A DNA stretch of 7,059 nucleotides. It comes from Candidatus Pacebacteria bacterium CG10_big_fil_rev_8_21_14_0_10_44_11. Its GTDB lineage: Bacteria; Patescibacteriota; Microgenomatia; UBA1400; PJMF01. The stretch spans positions 1-7,059 of the forward strand of contig PFDH01000034.1 in assembly GCA_002772705.1 (NCBI GenBank), given 5' to 3'. Below the pieces are notes generated by a model, which saw only the letters and a program-made list of their open reading frames with translations, did no database searches and was not told the origin of the DNA. This document shows positions 1-6,225 of the stretch, piece after piece. The number at the start of each line of letters is the position of its first letter. The first letter of the stretch is position 1. A program made the translations under genes and the position numbers.

Positions 1-380
1 TCATACTGCACCTTAAATTGTCTAACCTTGCCTTGTCCCACCATTTGGTCAGGAAAACTAATGTTTACCACTGATTTTATCTGCGAATGCGTGACGTTGG
101 GGGTAATTGTCTGATTATTGCTAGAAGCGGTGACGTGTTGAAGCTCCGGAAAGTTGGTGCTAAGGGTGTACTCTTTTAAGTAGGTAGTTGGTTGCAAATT
201 TTTAACGCTGAAACTGTGAGTGACCTGGGTGGTGCCAGAATCAGAAACGACGTAGGTAGTTTCTAAAGTTGTTTCAAAGGAACTGTCGGTTTGGGCATAG
301 ACTATAGACAAGCTCAGGCCTAAACGTACCAGGCGTACTAAAAATGCAACCAAGACAAATTTCAAAAATCGAAATGTCAT
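1..380 (-). CDS. Exported protein, N-terminal part (possibly transglutaminase-like), runs off left edge
   Basis: An open frame starts with ATG at 380 and stays open for 126 codons to the window edge, so only the N-terminus is present. Residues 1-29 look like a signal peptide: a basic start (R4, K7), a hydrophobic stretch, and a plausible cleavage site after V-Y-A29. Two arginines (R16, R19) inside the hydrophobic stretch are unusual. The mature part is rich in Thr, Ser, Val and Asn, contains no Cys and looks like a beta-sandwich ectodomain; it includes FETTLETTYVVSDSG and later ISFPDQMVGQGKVRQF. From memory this resembles the N-terminal region of Microgenomates secreted proteins that carry a transglutaminase-like domain further on, but that catalytic domain would lie outside the window. 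AGAGGG is 5 nt before ATG and could act as a Shine-Dalgarno sequence. That the gene is real and exported is well supported; the family is tentative. Confidence 0.72.
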   Translation of the reverse strand, partial: MTFRFLKFVLVAFLVRLVRLGLSLSIVYAQTDSSFETTLETTYVVSDSGTTQVTHSFSVKNLQPTTYLKEYTLSTNFPELQHVTASSNNQTITPNVTHSQIKSVVNISFPDQMVGQGKVRQFKVQY

Positions 381-390
381 TCAACCCTCT

Positions 391-419
391 ATTGTACGGG
401 ATAAGCTTGATTTGGTGAA
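391..419 (-). promoter_or_regulatory. Possible sigma70-type promoter of the exported-protein gene
   Basis: On the minus strand TTCACC (414-419) lies 17 bp before TACAAT (391-396), matching the -35 and -10 consensus at 4/6 and 5/6. The -10 box ends only 10 nt before the ATG, so a start about 7 nt downstream would leave an almost leaderless mRNA and would remove most of the AGAGGG motif. Either the transcript is near-leaderless, or another promoter upstream, such as that of the small gene, supplies an SD-containing message. Confidence 0.4.
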
Positions 420-461
420 ACTGCAAGGTGTTTTAAAAAAAATCTTATTTACTTAACTGTT

Positions 462-653
462 TTAGCTTGAGTGATCAGCACGAATAGTAACGTAACTAAG
501 ATACGTATCTTGGAACGCTTGAAGAGTTTCAACTGTGTAGGCACCACTCTTGATTTGTTGATCAAGTTCAAAGAGCCTCCGACGAAGTAAACTCACTTTT
601 CGAAGGTGATCTTCAAGATCAAATTGTGAATGCCCGTCTGTCTCTTTTAACAT
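462..653 (-). CDS. Small protein of unknown function, 63 aa
   Basis: I do not recognise this family. The protein is polar and probably all-helical: residues about 14-33 form a charged amphipathic helix (DHLRKVSLLRRRLFELDQQI), then a turn (KSGAY) and a second helix (TVETLQAFQDTYLSYVTI). It has no Cys, signal peptide or membrane segment, so a cytosolic helical-hairpin protein, perhaps an oligomer or a protein-binding partner, is an inference. An in-frame ATG at 698 would add 15 residues. The start at 653 is preferred because a GGGGGG run lies 8 nt upstream while 698 has no ribosome-binding site, and the added residues (MECFGILVNSWGVSL) look unlike the rest. It ends in TAA. It lies between uvrA and the exported-protein gene and has its own upstream promoter. 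An independent promoter, usable codons and balanced composition support a real gene, but its length leaves doubt. Confidence 0.6.
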   Translation of the reverse strand: MLKETDGHSQFDLEDHLRKVSLLRRRLFELDQQIKSGAYTVETLQAFQDTYLSYVTIRADHSS

Positions 654-659
654 TAGAGA

Positions 660-709
660 AACCCCCCAAGAATTCACCAAGATCCCAAAACATTCCAACA
701 GAGAGGGTT
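660..709 (-). promoter_or_regulatory. Leader of small gene with G-run SD and possible masking stem
   Basis: The predicted transcript starts near 709. Its first bases, AACCCUCU (709-702), can pair with GGGGGGUU (667-660), giving eight pairs including two G-U, around a loop of 34 nt. The G-run at 662-667 is the only ribosome-binding candidate for the ATG at 653, so this stem would hide it. Pairing was worked out by eye, and the large loop makes stability uncertain. Confidence 0.25.
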
Positions 710-715
710 GAGCTA

Positions 716-744
716 ATTCTATTAAACTTCTATTGCCGCGTCAA
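716..744 (-). promoter_or_regulatory. Strong sigma70-type promoter for the small gene
   Basis: On the minus strand TTGACG (739-744) lies 17 bp before TAGAAT (716-721): five of six matches in each box at ideal spacing. The predicted start of transcription is near 709, which gives a leader of about 56 nt before the ATG at 653. It sits in the 139-bp gap after the uvrA stop codon, so the small gene, and perhaps the exported-protein gene after it, can be transcribed independently of uvrBA. No intrinsic terminator for uvrA is visible in this gap. Confidence 0.62.
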
Positions 745-792
745 CACGTACTCACTGAAATGTCTTTTCTCTTAGTAAATTTTTTTTTAATA

Positions 793-3753
793 TCACTTCA
801 TCGCCTGGAATTCTTGTTTCAAAAAGTAACCCGTATGCGAGTTCTCCAGCTTAGCAATTGCTTGAGGGGTGTCGGTGGCGACTACTTCACCACCCAAGTT
901 ACCGCCCTCGGGACCCAAATCAATTACCCAATCAGCATTTTTAATAATATCCAGATTATGTTCGATTACCACCACAGTGTTGTTTTGTGACACCAACCTG
1001 CTCAAAACGTTCAGCAGTTTTTGAACATCATAGAAATGAAGGCCGGTAGTTGGTTCATCTAACAAGTAGACCACGTGTTCAAAGGATCTAGCTGCCAACT
1101 CTTTGGCTAACTTGACCCGTTGGGCTTCGCCGCCGCTGAGGGTTGGGGCGGGTTGTCCCAACTTGATGTAGCCCAAGCCCACGTCCTGCAAGGTCTCCAA
1201 CTTACGAGCCAAGGTTGACTGTTTGCCAAAAAACTCGGTTGCTTCTTGAACTGACATTGCCAGTACTTCCGCAATATTTTTGCCTTTGTACAGCACCTCT
1301 AGCGTTTCTTGGTTGTAGCGTTTGCCATGACAAACATCACAAGTGACATACACGTCTGGCAAAAATTGCATCTCAATTTTGATTTGCCCGTCCCCTTGGC
1401 AAGCTTCACAGCGACCGCCCTTGACGTTAAAACTAAATCGACCGGATTTATACCCTCGAATGCGCGAGTCTTGCGTTTCGGCAAACAGACTCCTGATGTA
1501 ATCAAAAACTTTGGTGTAGGTGGCCGGGTTGGAGCGCGGGGTTTTGCCAATCGGACTTTGGTCAATCAAGGTCACCCGCTTGACTTCTTCCGGAATCATC
1601 ATCCGCTCAATTTCGCCACGCATACTATCCACTTTTTTACCCAGCTGGTAGGCCAAATGGTTGTATAGGGTGTCGTGTAGCAGCGTCGATTTACCCGAGC
1701 CAGAAATGCCGGTAATACAAATCAGTTTATTGAGTGGAAAATCAACGTCAATGTGTTTGAGGTTGTTGTGATGGGCGCCAGAAATTTTGATTGCCGCTGG
1801 CCCAGTTAATTTGTCTTCTGAGACTAGTGTCGGTTCTTTAATCAGGGCTTTTCGTTTGACATCTTTTTTTCTAGACAAGTACTTGCCGGTTAACGATATG
1901 GGGTTGGCAATCAGCTCAGCTGGAGTGCCTTGTGCCACTATTTCTCCGCCTTCAGATCCGGCTTTGGGACCAAAGTCCACAATGTAATCGGCGGCTAACA
2001 TCACGTCGCGGTCGTGTTCAACCACGACGACGGTGTTGCCTTTTTCTTGCAGGTTTTTAAGGGTATCGATCAAGCGATGATTGTCCCGTTGATGAAGACC
2101 AATGGTTGGCTCGTCCAGGATGTACAAGACGCCGGTCAAACCAGTGCCAATTTGTGAAGCCAGCCTGATCCGTTGGGCCTCACCACCGGCTAGGGTTGAG
2201 GCTTCTCGGTGGAGAGTAAGATAGTTCAAGCCAACCGAGGTCAGAAAATCCAATCGACTAACAATTTCTTTTAAGATTGAAGCAGCAATTTGTTGATTTT
2301 TGTCAGAAATGGCCGGATTAGTTGACAGGCTTTGCGCCCACTGACTGGCTTCCAGAATTGGTAGTTGGGTAATTTCAGCGATATTTTTGTGCTGAATTTT
2401 AACACTCAAGGCCTCGTCTTTGAGCCGCGTGCCTTGGCATAAACTGCAAACTTGCCGATTCATGTACTGTTCAATGTCGCGCTGGACAAACTCGGAGTCA
2501 GTTTCACCGTAGCGTCGTTCAAGATTAGAAATAAAGCCTTCAAATTTTTCTTCAATCATCGTGGCGCGACCAAACCGATTATCGCCATAAACCTGGTAGA
2601 CCTTGTCTGAACCGTAAAGCAAGGTGTGCTGCACAGACTCGCTCATCTCGCTAAAAACGGTTTTGCGAAAGTTTACTCCCTCATCCTCGGCCACCGTTTG
2701 AACTAGGCGTGACCACCAAGAGTCATTGCTCAGAACTCTGGCAAACGGAATAATCGCGCCCTCACTCAGGGTTAAACTGGATGCAACAATTTTAGTCACG
2801 TCAATTTTTAGCAACGAGCCAAGACCATTACACTCTGGACAGGCACCTTGCGGCGAGTTAAACGAAAACAGCCGTGGCTCTAACTCAGAAAACGAACGGC
2901 CACAGTTGCTGCAGGCCAAACGTTCACTAAAAATCTGATTGGCAGCATCTTTTGGTTGATCGGGAAATGACAAACTGGGATCGTTAATAAACGAAATCGT
3001 GACCAAGCCTTCTGATAGTTTGAGCGCTTCTTCGACCGACTGATTGAGCCGGCTGCGAATAGTTTTTTCTTCTTTTTCATCATTGAGTTGCTGGCTAGCA
3101 ATCACCATCCGGTCTAAAACCACTTCAATATCATGCTTATTATTTTTCAGCAAACTAAAATCGTGATCCAACTCAAAAAATTCGCCGTTGATTCTGACCC
3201 GCGAGTAGCCTTTTTTCTGCAGATTGGCAAACAACCCTTGAAACTCACCTTTGCGTTGTTGCACCACTGGCGACAAAATCATAAATCTCACCGGCGCGCC
3301 AGCCATTCTTTTTCTGGACTCAGCCAGCACTTGGCCAACAATTTCGTCAATTGTTTGCGTTGAAACCTCAACCCCACAGTCAGGACAGTACTGGGTACCG
3401 ATTCTGGCAAACAACAAGCGCAAATAGTCATAAATTTCGGTAATAGTGCCAACCGTAGAGCGTGGGTTGTGAGAAGTGGTTTTTTGATCAATTGAGATGG
3501 CTGGTGAGAGGCCGTCAATGTGGTCTACATCCGGTTTGTGCATGATGCCTAAGAACTGGCGGGCATACGAGCTTAAACTCTCAACGTAACGACGTTGTCC
3601 CTCAGCGTACAAGGTATCAAAGGCTAGCGAACTTTTACCACTCCCCGACAAACCGGTGAAAACCACTAGTTTGTTTTTAGGAAAACTGACCGAGATATTC
3701 TTGAGATTGTGTTCTCGAGCGCCGGTGATGGTGATTGTGTCGTGCATGCTCAT
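793..3753 (-). CDS. uvrA: Excinuclease ABC subunit A (UvrA), 986 aa
   Basis: UvrA is the dimeric DNA-dependent ATPase that finds bulky or helix-distorting lesions in nucleotide excision repair and loads UvrB on them. Both ABC modules are complete. Module 1 has Walker A GLSGSGKSS (34-42), a UvrB-binding insertion (roughly 130-260, with KGEFQGLFANLQKKGY), a zinc finger C281/C284/C305/C308, signature LAGGEAQR (521-528) and Walker B ILDEPTIGLH (545-554). Module 2 has Walker A GISGSGKST (682-690), the C-terminal zinc finger C782/C785/C805/C808, signature LSGGEAQR (872-879) and Walker B LLDEPTTGLH (897-906). Two further CxxC pairs (C123/C126, C436/C439) may form a third zinc site. The first signature has Ala where Ser is usual. 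The length exceeds the 940 residues of E. coli UvrA, partly through a basic linker at about 626-655. The start at 3753 or at M3 (3747) cannot be decided: neither has a clear SD. The gene lies 72 bp after uvrB and probably shares its transcript; it ends in TGA. Confidence 0.97.
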   Translation of the reverse strand: MSMHDTITITGAREHNLKNISVSFPKNKLVVFTGLSGSGKSSLAFDTLYAEGQRRYVESLSSYARQFLGIMHKPDVDHIDGLSPAISIDQKTTSHNPRSTVGTITEIYDYLRLLFARIGTQYCPDCGVEVSTQTIDEIVGQVLAESRKRMAGAPVRFMILSPVVQQRKGEFQGLFANLQKKGYSRVRINGEFFELDHDFSLLKNNKHDIEVVLDRMVIASQQLNDEKEEKTIRSRLNQSVEEALKLSEGLVTISFINDPSLSFPDQPKDAANQIFSERLACSNCGRSFSELEPRLFSFNSPQGACPECNGLGSLLKIDVTKIVASSLTLSEGAIIPFARVLSNDSWWSRLVQTVAEDEGVNFRKTVFSEMSESVQHTLLYGSDKVYQVYGDNRFGRATMIEEKFEGFISNLERRYGETDSEFVQRDIEQYMNRQVCSLCQGTRLKDEALSVKIQHKNIAEITQLPILEASQWAQSLSTNPAISDKNQQIAASILKEIVSRLDFLTSVGLNYLTLHREASTLAGGEAQRIRLASQIGTGLTGVLYILDEPTIGLHQRDNHRLIDTLKNLQEKGNTVVVVEHDRDVMLAADYIVDFGPKAGSEGGEIVAQGTPAELIANPISLTGKYLSRKKDVKRKALIKEPTLVSEDKLTGPAAIKISGAHHNNLKHIDVDFPLNKLICITGISGSGKSTLLHDTLYNHLAYQLGKKVDSMRGEIERMMIPEEVKRVTLIDQSPIGKTPRSNPATYTKVFDYIRSLFAETQDSRIRGYKSGRFSFNVKGGRCEACQGDGQIKIEMQFLPDVYVTCDVCHGKRYNQETLEVLYKGKNIAEVLAMSVQEATEFFGKQSTLARKLETLQDVGLGYIKLGQPAPTLSGGEAQRVKLAKELAARSFEHVVYLLDEPTTGLHFYDVQKLLNVLSRLVSQNNTVVVIEHNLDIIKNADWVIDLGPEGGNLGGEVVATDTPQAIAKLENSHTGYFLKQEFQAMK

Positions 3754-3825
3754 ATACTGCTGTCTATCAAGATTTAGCGAACTTTCAGGGTATCATACTT
3801 TTGTGTATTTTCTAGTCTTTTGTTT
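3754..3825 (-). other. uvrB-uvrA spacer, no SD or terminator seen
   Basis: This 72-bp gap separates the TAG of uvrB from the ATG of uvrA. It holds no hairpin followed by a T-run, so read-through from uvrB is expected. A TATGAT hexamer (minus strand, 3792-3797) matches a -10 box in 5/6 positions, but the bases 17 bp upstream (AAAGAC) do not resemble a -35 box, so a separate uvrA promoter is only weakly supported. No G-rich SD precedes the uvrA start. No CTGT-N8-ACAG or GAAC-N4-GTTC operator is present. Confidence 0.4.
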
Positions 3826-6135
3826 CTAATTACTTAACCGATAGACGTGATCCCGCAAAATTGCTGCCAGTTCATAATCTAGTTCTTTGGCGGCTTGGTT
3901 CATCCGCCGTCTTAACTTTGCCGCTAGTTTTTTTCTGTCCACCGGTGTTAAATCGGCAGGCTTGATTTTGGTCAAATCAATCGACTCCATTTTTGAAAGA
4001 TTGATAAAGAGGCCTTCTTCTGGTTTTTGTTTCTTCAGACCTTTAAGCAGCATTTCATCAGTTTCATCGGTCTTTTCGATCATCCGCTCCCTAAACGGTT
4101 TGGAGATTCCCACGGCGGTGATGTTGTTTTTTTGATTAAACTCCAGTTGAATTTTTCTTCGGCGCTGAGTTTCACCAATCGCCGCTTTCATTGAGCCGGT
4201 CAGGTAATCGGCGTAAAGAATGACTTGTCCGCCTTCATGTCTGGCTGCCCTGCCCATGGTTTGGATCAAGGCTGAGCGGGAGCGCAAAAAGCCTTCTTTG
4301 TCGGCGTCCAGAATTGCTACTAGTGAGACTTCCGGCAGGTCTAGACCCTCACGCAATAAATTAATGCCCACAATCACGTCATATGTTCCCCGGCGCAGAT
4401 CGTCCAAAATATCTGACCGATCCAGAGTGGTGACGTCAGAGTGTAAATAAGCCACTTTGGGAAATTGAACAGAGTCTGGATTTGGCATGGCGGTTTGGTG
4501 CTGGCTGCCTTTTAAAAAGGCTTCGTCAAGCTTGCCAATTTCCATTTTGTCGATCGGTAGCAGCCCGTCGTCAAGCAGGATCCGGTCGTCAGGATCAATT
4601 TGTTCTAACTCAGCCAGATGCTTTTTGCGCCGCTCAATCAAATCCAGAATTTTCTCGTGATCGTTCAGGTACTCAGTCAAGGCCTCAGACATTCGCTTAG
4701 TTAAAGTTGTGACCAAGGTGCGCTGACCAAGTTTTTTGCGGGCAATTACTTCCATGACTAAGTCTTCAATCTGAAATTTTGTTGATCTGAGGGTGACCTG
4801 AGGGTCAACCAAGCCGGTTGGGCGGATCAACTGTTCAACGACTTTGCCCTCAGACAAAGAAACTTCATAGTTGTTGGGTGTAGCTGAAACATAGACAATT
4901 TGTTCCATCCGGTTCATAAACTCGCTGAACTTGAGTGGCCGGTTGTCAAAAGCACTGGGCAAGCGAAAGCCGTACTCAATCAGGTTAGTTTTGCGGGCTT
5001 GATCACCGGCGTGCATTCCCCTTATTTGGGGCAAGGTCATGTGACTTTCGTCAACAATGGTTAAAAATCGGTTCTGGCTAAACAAGCGAGCATTTTCGTG
5101 AAAGTAATCGATTAAGGTGTAGGGCGCTTCACCAGGCAAACGACCATCAAAGTAGCGCGAGTAGTTCTCAATTCCATTCACGTAACCCAGCTCCCGCATC
5201 ATCATCACATCATGGGACACTTTTTGATTCAGCCGGTAGGCCTCAACAATTTTGCCCTCGGTTTTTAGCTCCTCTACTCGAGCTTTTAGATCCGCCTCAA
5301 TTTGAGTCAAGCCGGCTTGCTGCGCCTCATCATTAATGGTGTAGTGCTTGGCTGGATAAATGGTGAACTTTTTGGCTCGTTGAGCGGGTTCTTGGGTCAT
5401 GGCCAAGGTTGGTTCAATGGTGTGTGAATGAGGCGATACTTTAGGTGAACCGGTAACCGGGTCAATCCAGTGAATCGAAACAATTTTATTTTCGAGCGTT
5501 TCAATCTTGAGCGCCACATCTTCATAGGCCGGCCAAAGTTGGATGACGTCACCGCGAATCCGGTAGCTTCCCCGCCGCAGCTCCAGATCAGATCGCTCAT
5601 ATTGCAAGTTTGCCAGCTGCAGCAGTAACGTTTCTCGTTTAATCAGCTCTCCCTCCATCAATTCAAAGGTATTCTTGCCATACTCAACTGGCGAGCCCAA
5701 GTTATAAATACACGAAACCGAAGCAACTACAATCACGTCTTTTCTGGTCAGCAAGTTGGTGGTGGCCGATAGCCGCAACTTATCAATTTCGTCATTAATG
5801 GTGGCTTCTTTTTCGATGTAGGTGTCTGAGCTGGGAATGTAGGCCTCCGGCTGGTAGTAGTCATAATACGACACAAAGTAGCTGACGGCGTTTTGGGGAA
5901 AGAAGTCGCGGAACTCTTGATACAGTTGAGCGGCCAGAGTTTTGTTGTGAGCGATCACTAAGGTTGGTAACTGAGTTTTTTCAATCAAACAAGCTACACT
6001 ATAGGTTTTTCCACTACCCGTGACACCCAACAAGACCTGATTTTTTCTGCCTTCCTCCACACCATTCACCAGCTGTTTTATAGCTGTTGGCTGGTCTCCA
6101 GTGGGCGAAAATGGCGCCTTGAGTTTGAAGTTCAT
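3826..6135 (-). CDS. uvrB: Excinuclease ABC subunit B (UvrB), 769 aa, with an inserted segment
   Basis: UvrB receives damaged DNA from UvrA, verifies the lesion with its beta-hairpin and recruits UvrC. Visible in order: the N-terminal motif FSPTGDQPTAI (9-19), Walker A GVTGSGKT (37-44), the Tyr-rich beta-hairpin with Y90, Y91, Y93, Y94, Y99 and Y106, the UvrA-interaction domain (about 150-250), DESH box D362-H365, VSATP (416-420), GINLLREGLDLPEVSLVAILD (about 590-610), QTMGRAAR (625-632), and a C-terminal UVR helix pair (about 730-765, AAKELDYELAAILRD) that would bind UvrC. The length is about 100 residues above E. coli UvrB (673); most of the excess is an insertion at about 493-557 between TLTKRMSEALTEYL and YLHSDVTTLDR. 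The frame is open 107 codons further upstream, but the family N-terminus begins at MNFKLKAPFSP, and the upstream part is antisense to the divergent ligase gene. No SD precedes the ATG; TATAAT lies 9 nt before it. The stop is TAG. Confidence 0.97.
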   Translation of the reverse strand: MNFKLKAPFSPTGDQPTAIKQLVNGVEEGRKNQVLLGVTGSGKTYSVACLIEKTQLPTLVIAHNKTLAAQLYQEFRDFFPQNAVSYFVSYYDYYQPEAYIPSSDTYIEKEATINDEIDKLRLSATTNLLTRKDVIVVASVSCIYNLGSPVEYGKNTFELMEGELIKRETLLLQLANLQYERSDLELRRGSYRIRGDVIQLWPAYEDVALKIETLENKIVSIHWIDPVTGSPKVSPHSHTIEPTLAMTQEPAQRAKKFTIYPAKHYTINDEAQQAGLTQIEADLKARVEELKTEGKIVEAYRLNQKVSHDVMMMRELGYVNGIENYSRYFDGRLPGEAPYTLIDYFHENARLFSQNRFLTIVDESHMTLPQIRGMHAGDQARKTNLIEYGFRLPSAFDNRPLKFSEFMNRMEQIVYVSATPNNYEVSLSEGKVVEQLIRPTGLVDPQVTLRSTKFQIEDLVMEVIARKKLGQRTLVTTLTKRMSEALTEYLNDHEKILDLIERRKKHLAELEQIDPDDRILLDDGLLPIDKMEIGKLDEAFLKGSQHQTAMPNPDSVQFPKVAYLHSDVTTLDRSDILDDLRRGTYDVIVGINLLREGLDLPEVSLVAILDADKEGFLRSRSALIQTMGRAARHEGGQVILYADYLTGSMKAAIGETQRRRKIQLEFNQKNNITAVGISKPFRERMIEKTDETDEMLLKGLKKQKPEEGLFINLSKMESIDLTKIKPADLTPVDRKKLAAKLRRRMNQAAKELDYELAAILRDHVYRLSN

Positions 6136-6144
6136 AAAGGGGTG

Positions 6145-6173
6145 ATTATAGCGTATAAATGGCGAAATTTCTA
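6145..6173 (-). promoter_or_regulatory. uvrB(A) promoter, predicted leaderless
   Basis: On the minus strand TAGAAA (6168-6173, 4/6 match to the -35 box) lies 17 bp before a perfect TATAAT (6145-6150). Only 9 nt (CACCCCTTT) separate the -10 box from the uvrB ATG, so transcription would begin within about three bases of the start codon. The lack of any SD agrees with a leaderless message. This is the likely promoter for both uvr genes. Confidence 0.65.
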
Positions 6174-6212
6174 GCACAAAGAGATACGAAATGAGGGGTA
6201 AACCCAAGGCTG

Positions 6213-6218
6213 TATAAT
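6213..6218 (+). promoter_or_regulatory. -10 box of the ligase gene, predicted leaderless
   Basis: A perfect TATAAT is followed by 7 nt (CAACAGT) and then the ATG, which places the expected transcription start at or next to the first base of the start codon. No convincing -35 hexamer is seen 16-19 bp upstream (for example AATGAG at 17 bp), so this promoter rests on the -10 box and its position. No SD is present. Confidence 0.5.
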
Positions 6219-6225
6219 CAACAGT

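Larger units (their letters stand above)
6143..6220. repeat. Inverted TATAATCA pair at divergent -10 boxes
   Basis: TGATTATA (6143-6150) and TATAATCA (6213-6220) are perfect 8-bp inverted copies separated by 62 bp. Each contains the -10 hexamer of the gene it faces plus CA, and GC lies just outside both (GCTATAATCA on the minus strand, GCTGTATAATCA on the plus strand). The similarity most simply reflects two near-consensus promoters facing apart; a shared regulator or initiator preference is possible but not shown. Confidence 0.5.

Noticed and set aside
435..470. Possible terminator after the small gene (minus strand, run of eight T)
   Set aside because: There is a T-run but no credible GC-containing stem before it.
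381..711. 10-bp inverted repeat TCAACCCTCT (381-390) and AGAGGGTTGA (702-711)
   Set aside because: The copies are about 310 bp apart, do not extend further and have no shared context; chance is the simplest explanation.
733..990. 85-codon plus-strand open frame overlapping the uvrA end
   Set aside because: Most of it is antisense to the uvrA C-terminus and the rest lies on the promoter of the small gene; there is no ribosome-binding site or family resemblance.
1309..1668. 119-codon plus-strand open frame inside uvrA
   Set aside because: It is fully antisense to conserved UvrA sequence, including the C-terminal zinc finger region, and its protein has no recognisable features; it is best explained as a shadow.
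4482..4700. 72-codon plus-strand open frame opposite the UvrB insertion
   Set aside because: UvrB reads through here in frame with conserved motifs on both sides; the antisense frame is Arg/Gln-rich with no recognisable features.
6194..6205. GGGTAAACCC hairpin in the divergent promoter gap
   Set aside because: A three-pair stem is too short to be meaningful and has no T-run.
3754..6225. SOS (LexA) operator for the uvr genes
   Set aside because: Neither CTGT-N8-ACAG nor GAAC-N4-GTTC is present in the gap before uvrA or in the gap before uvrB.
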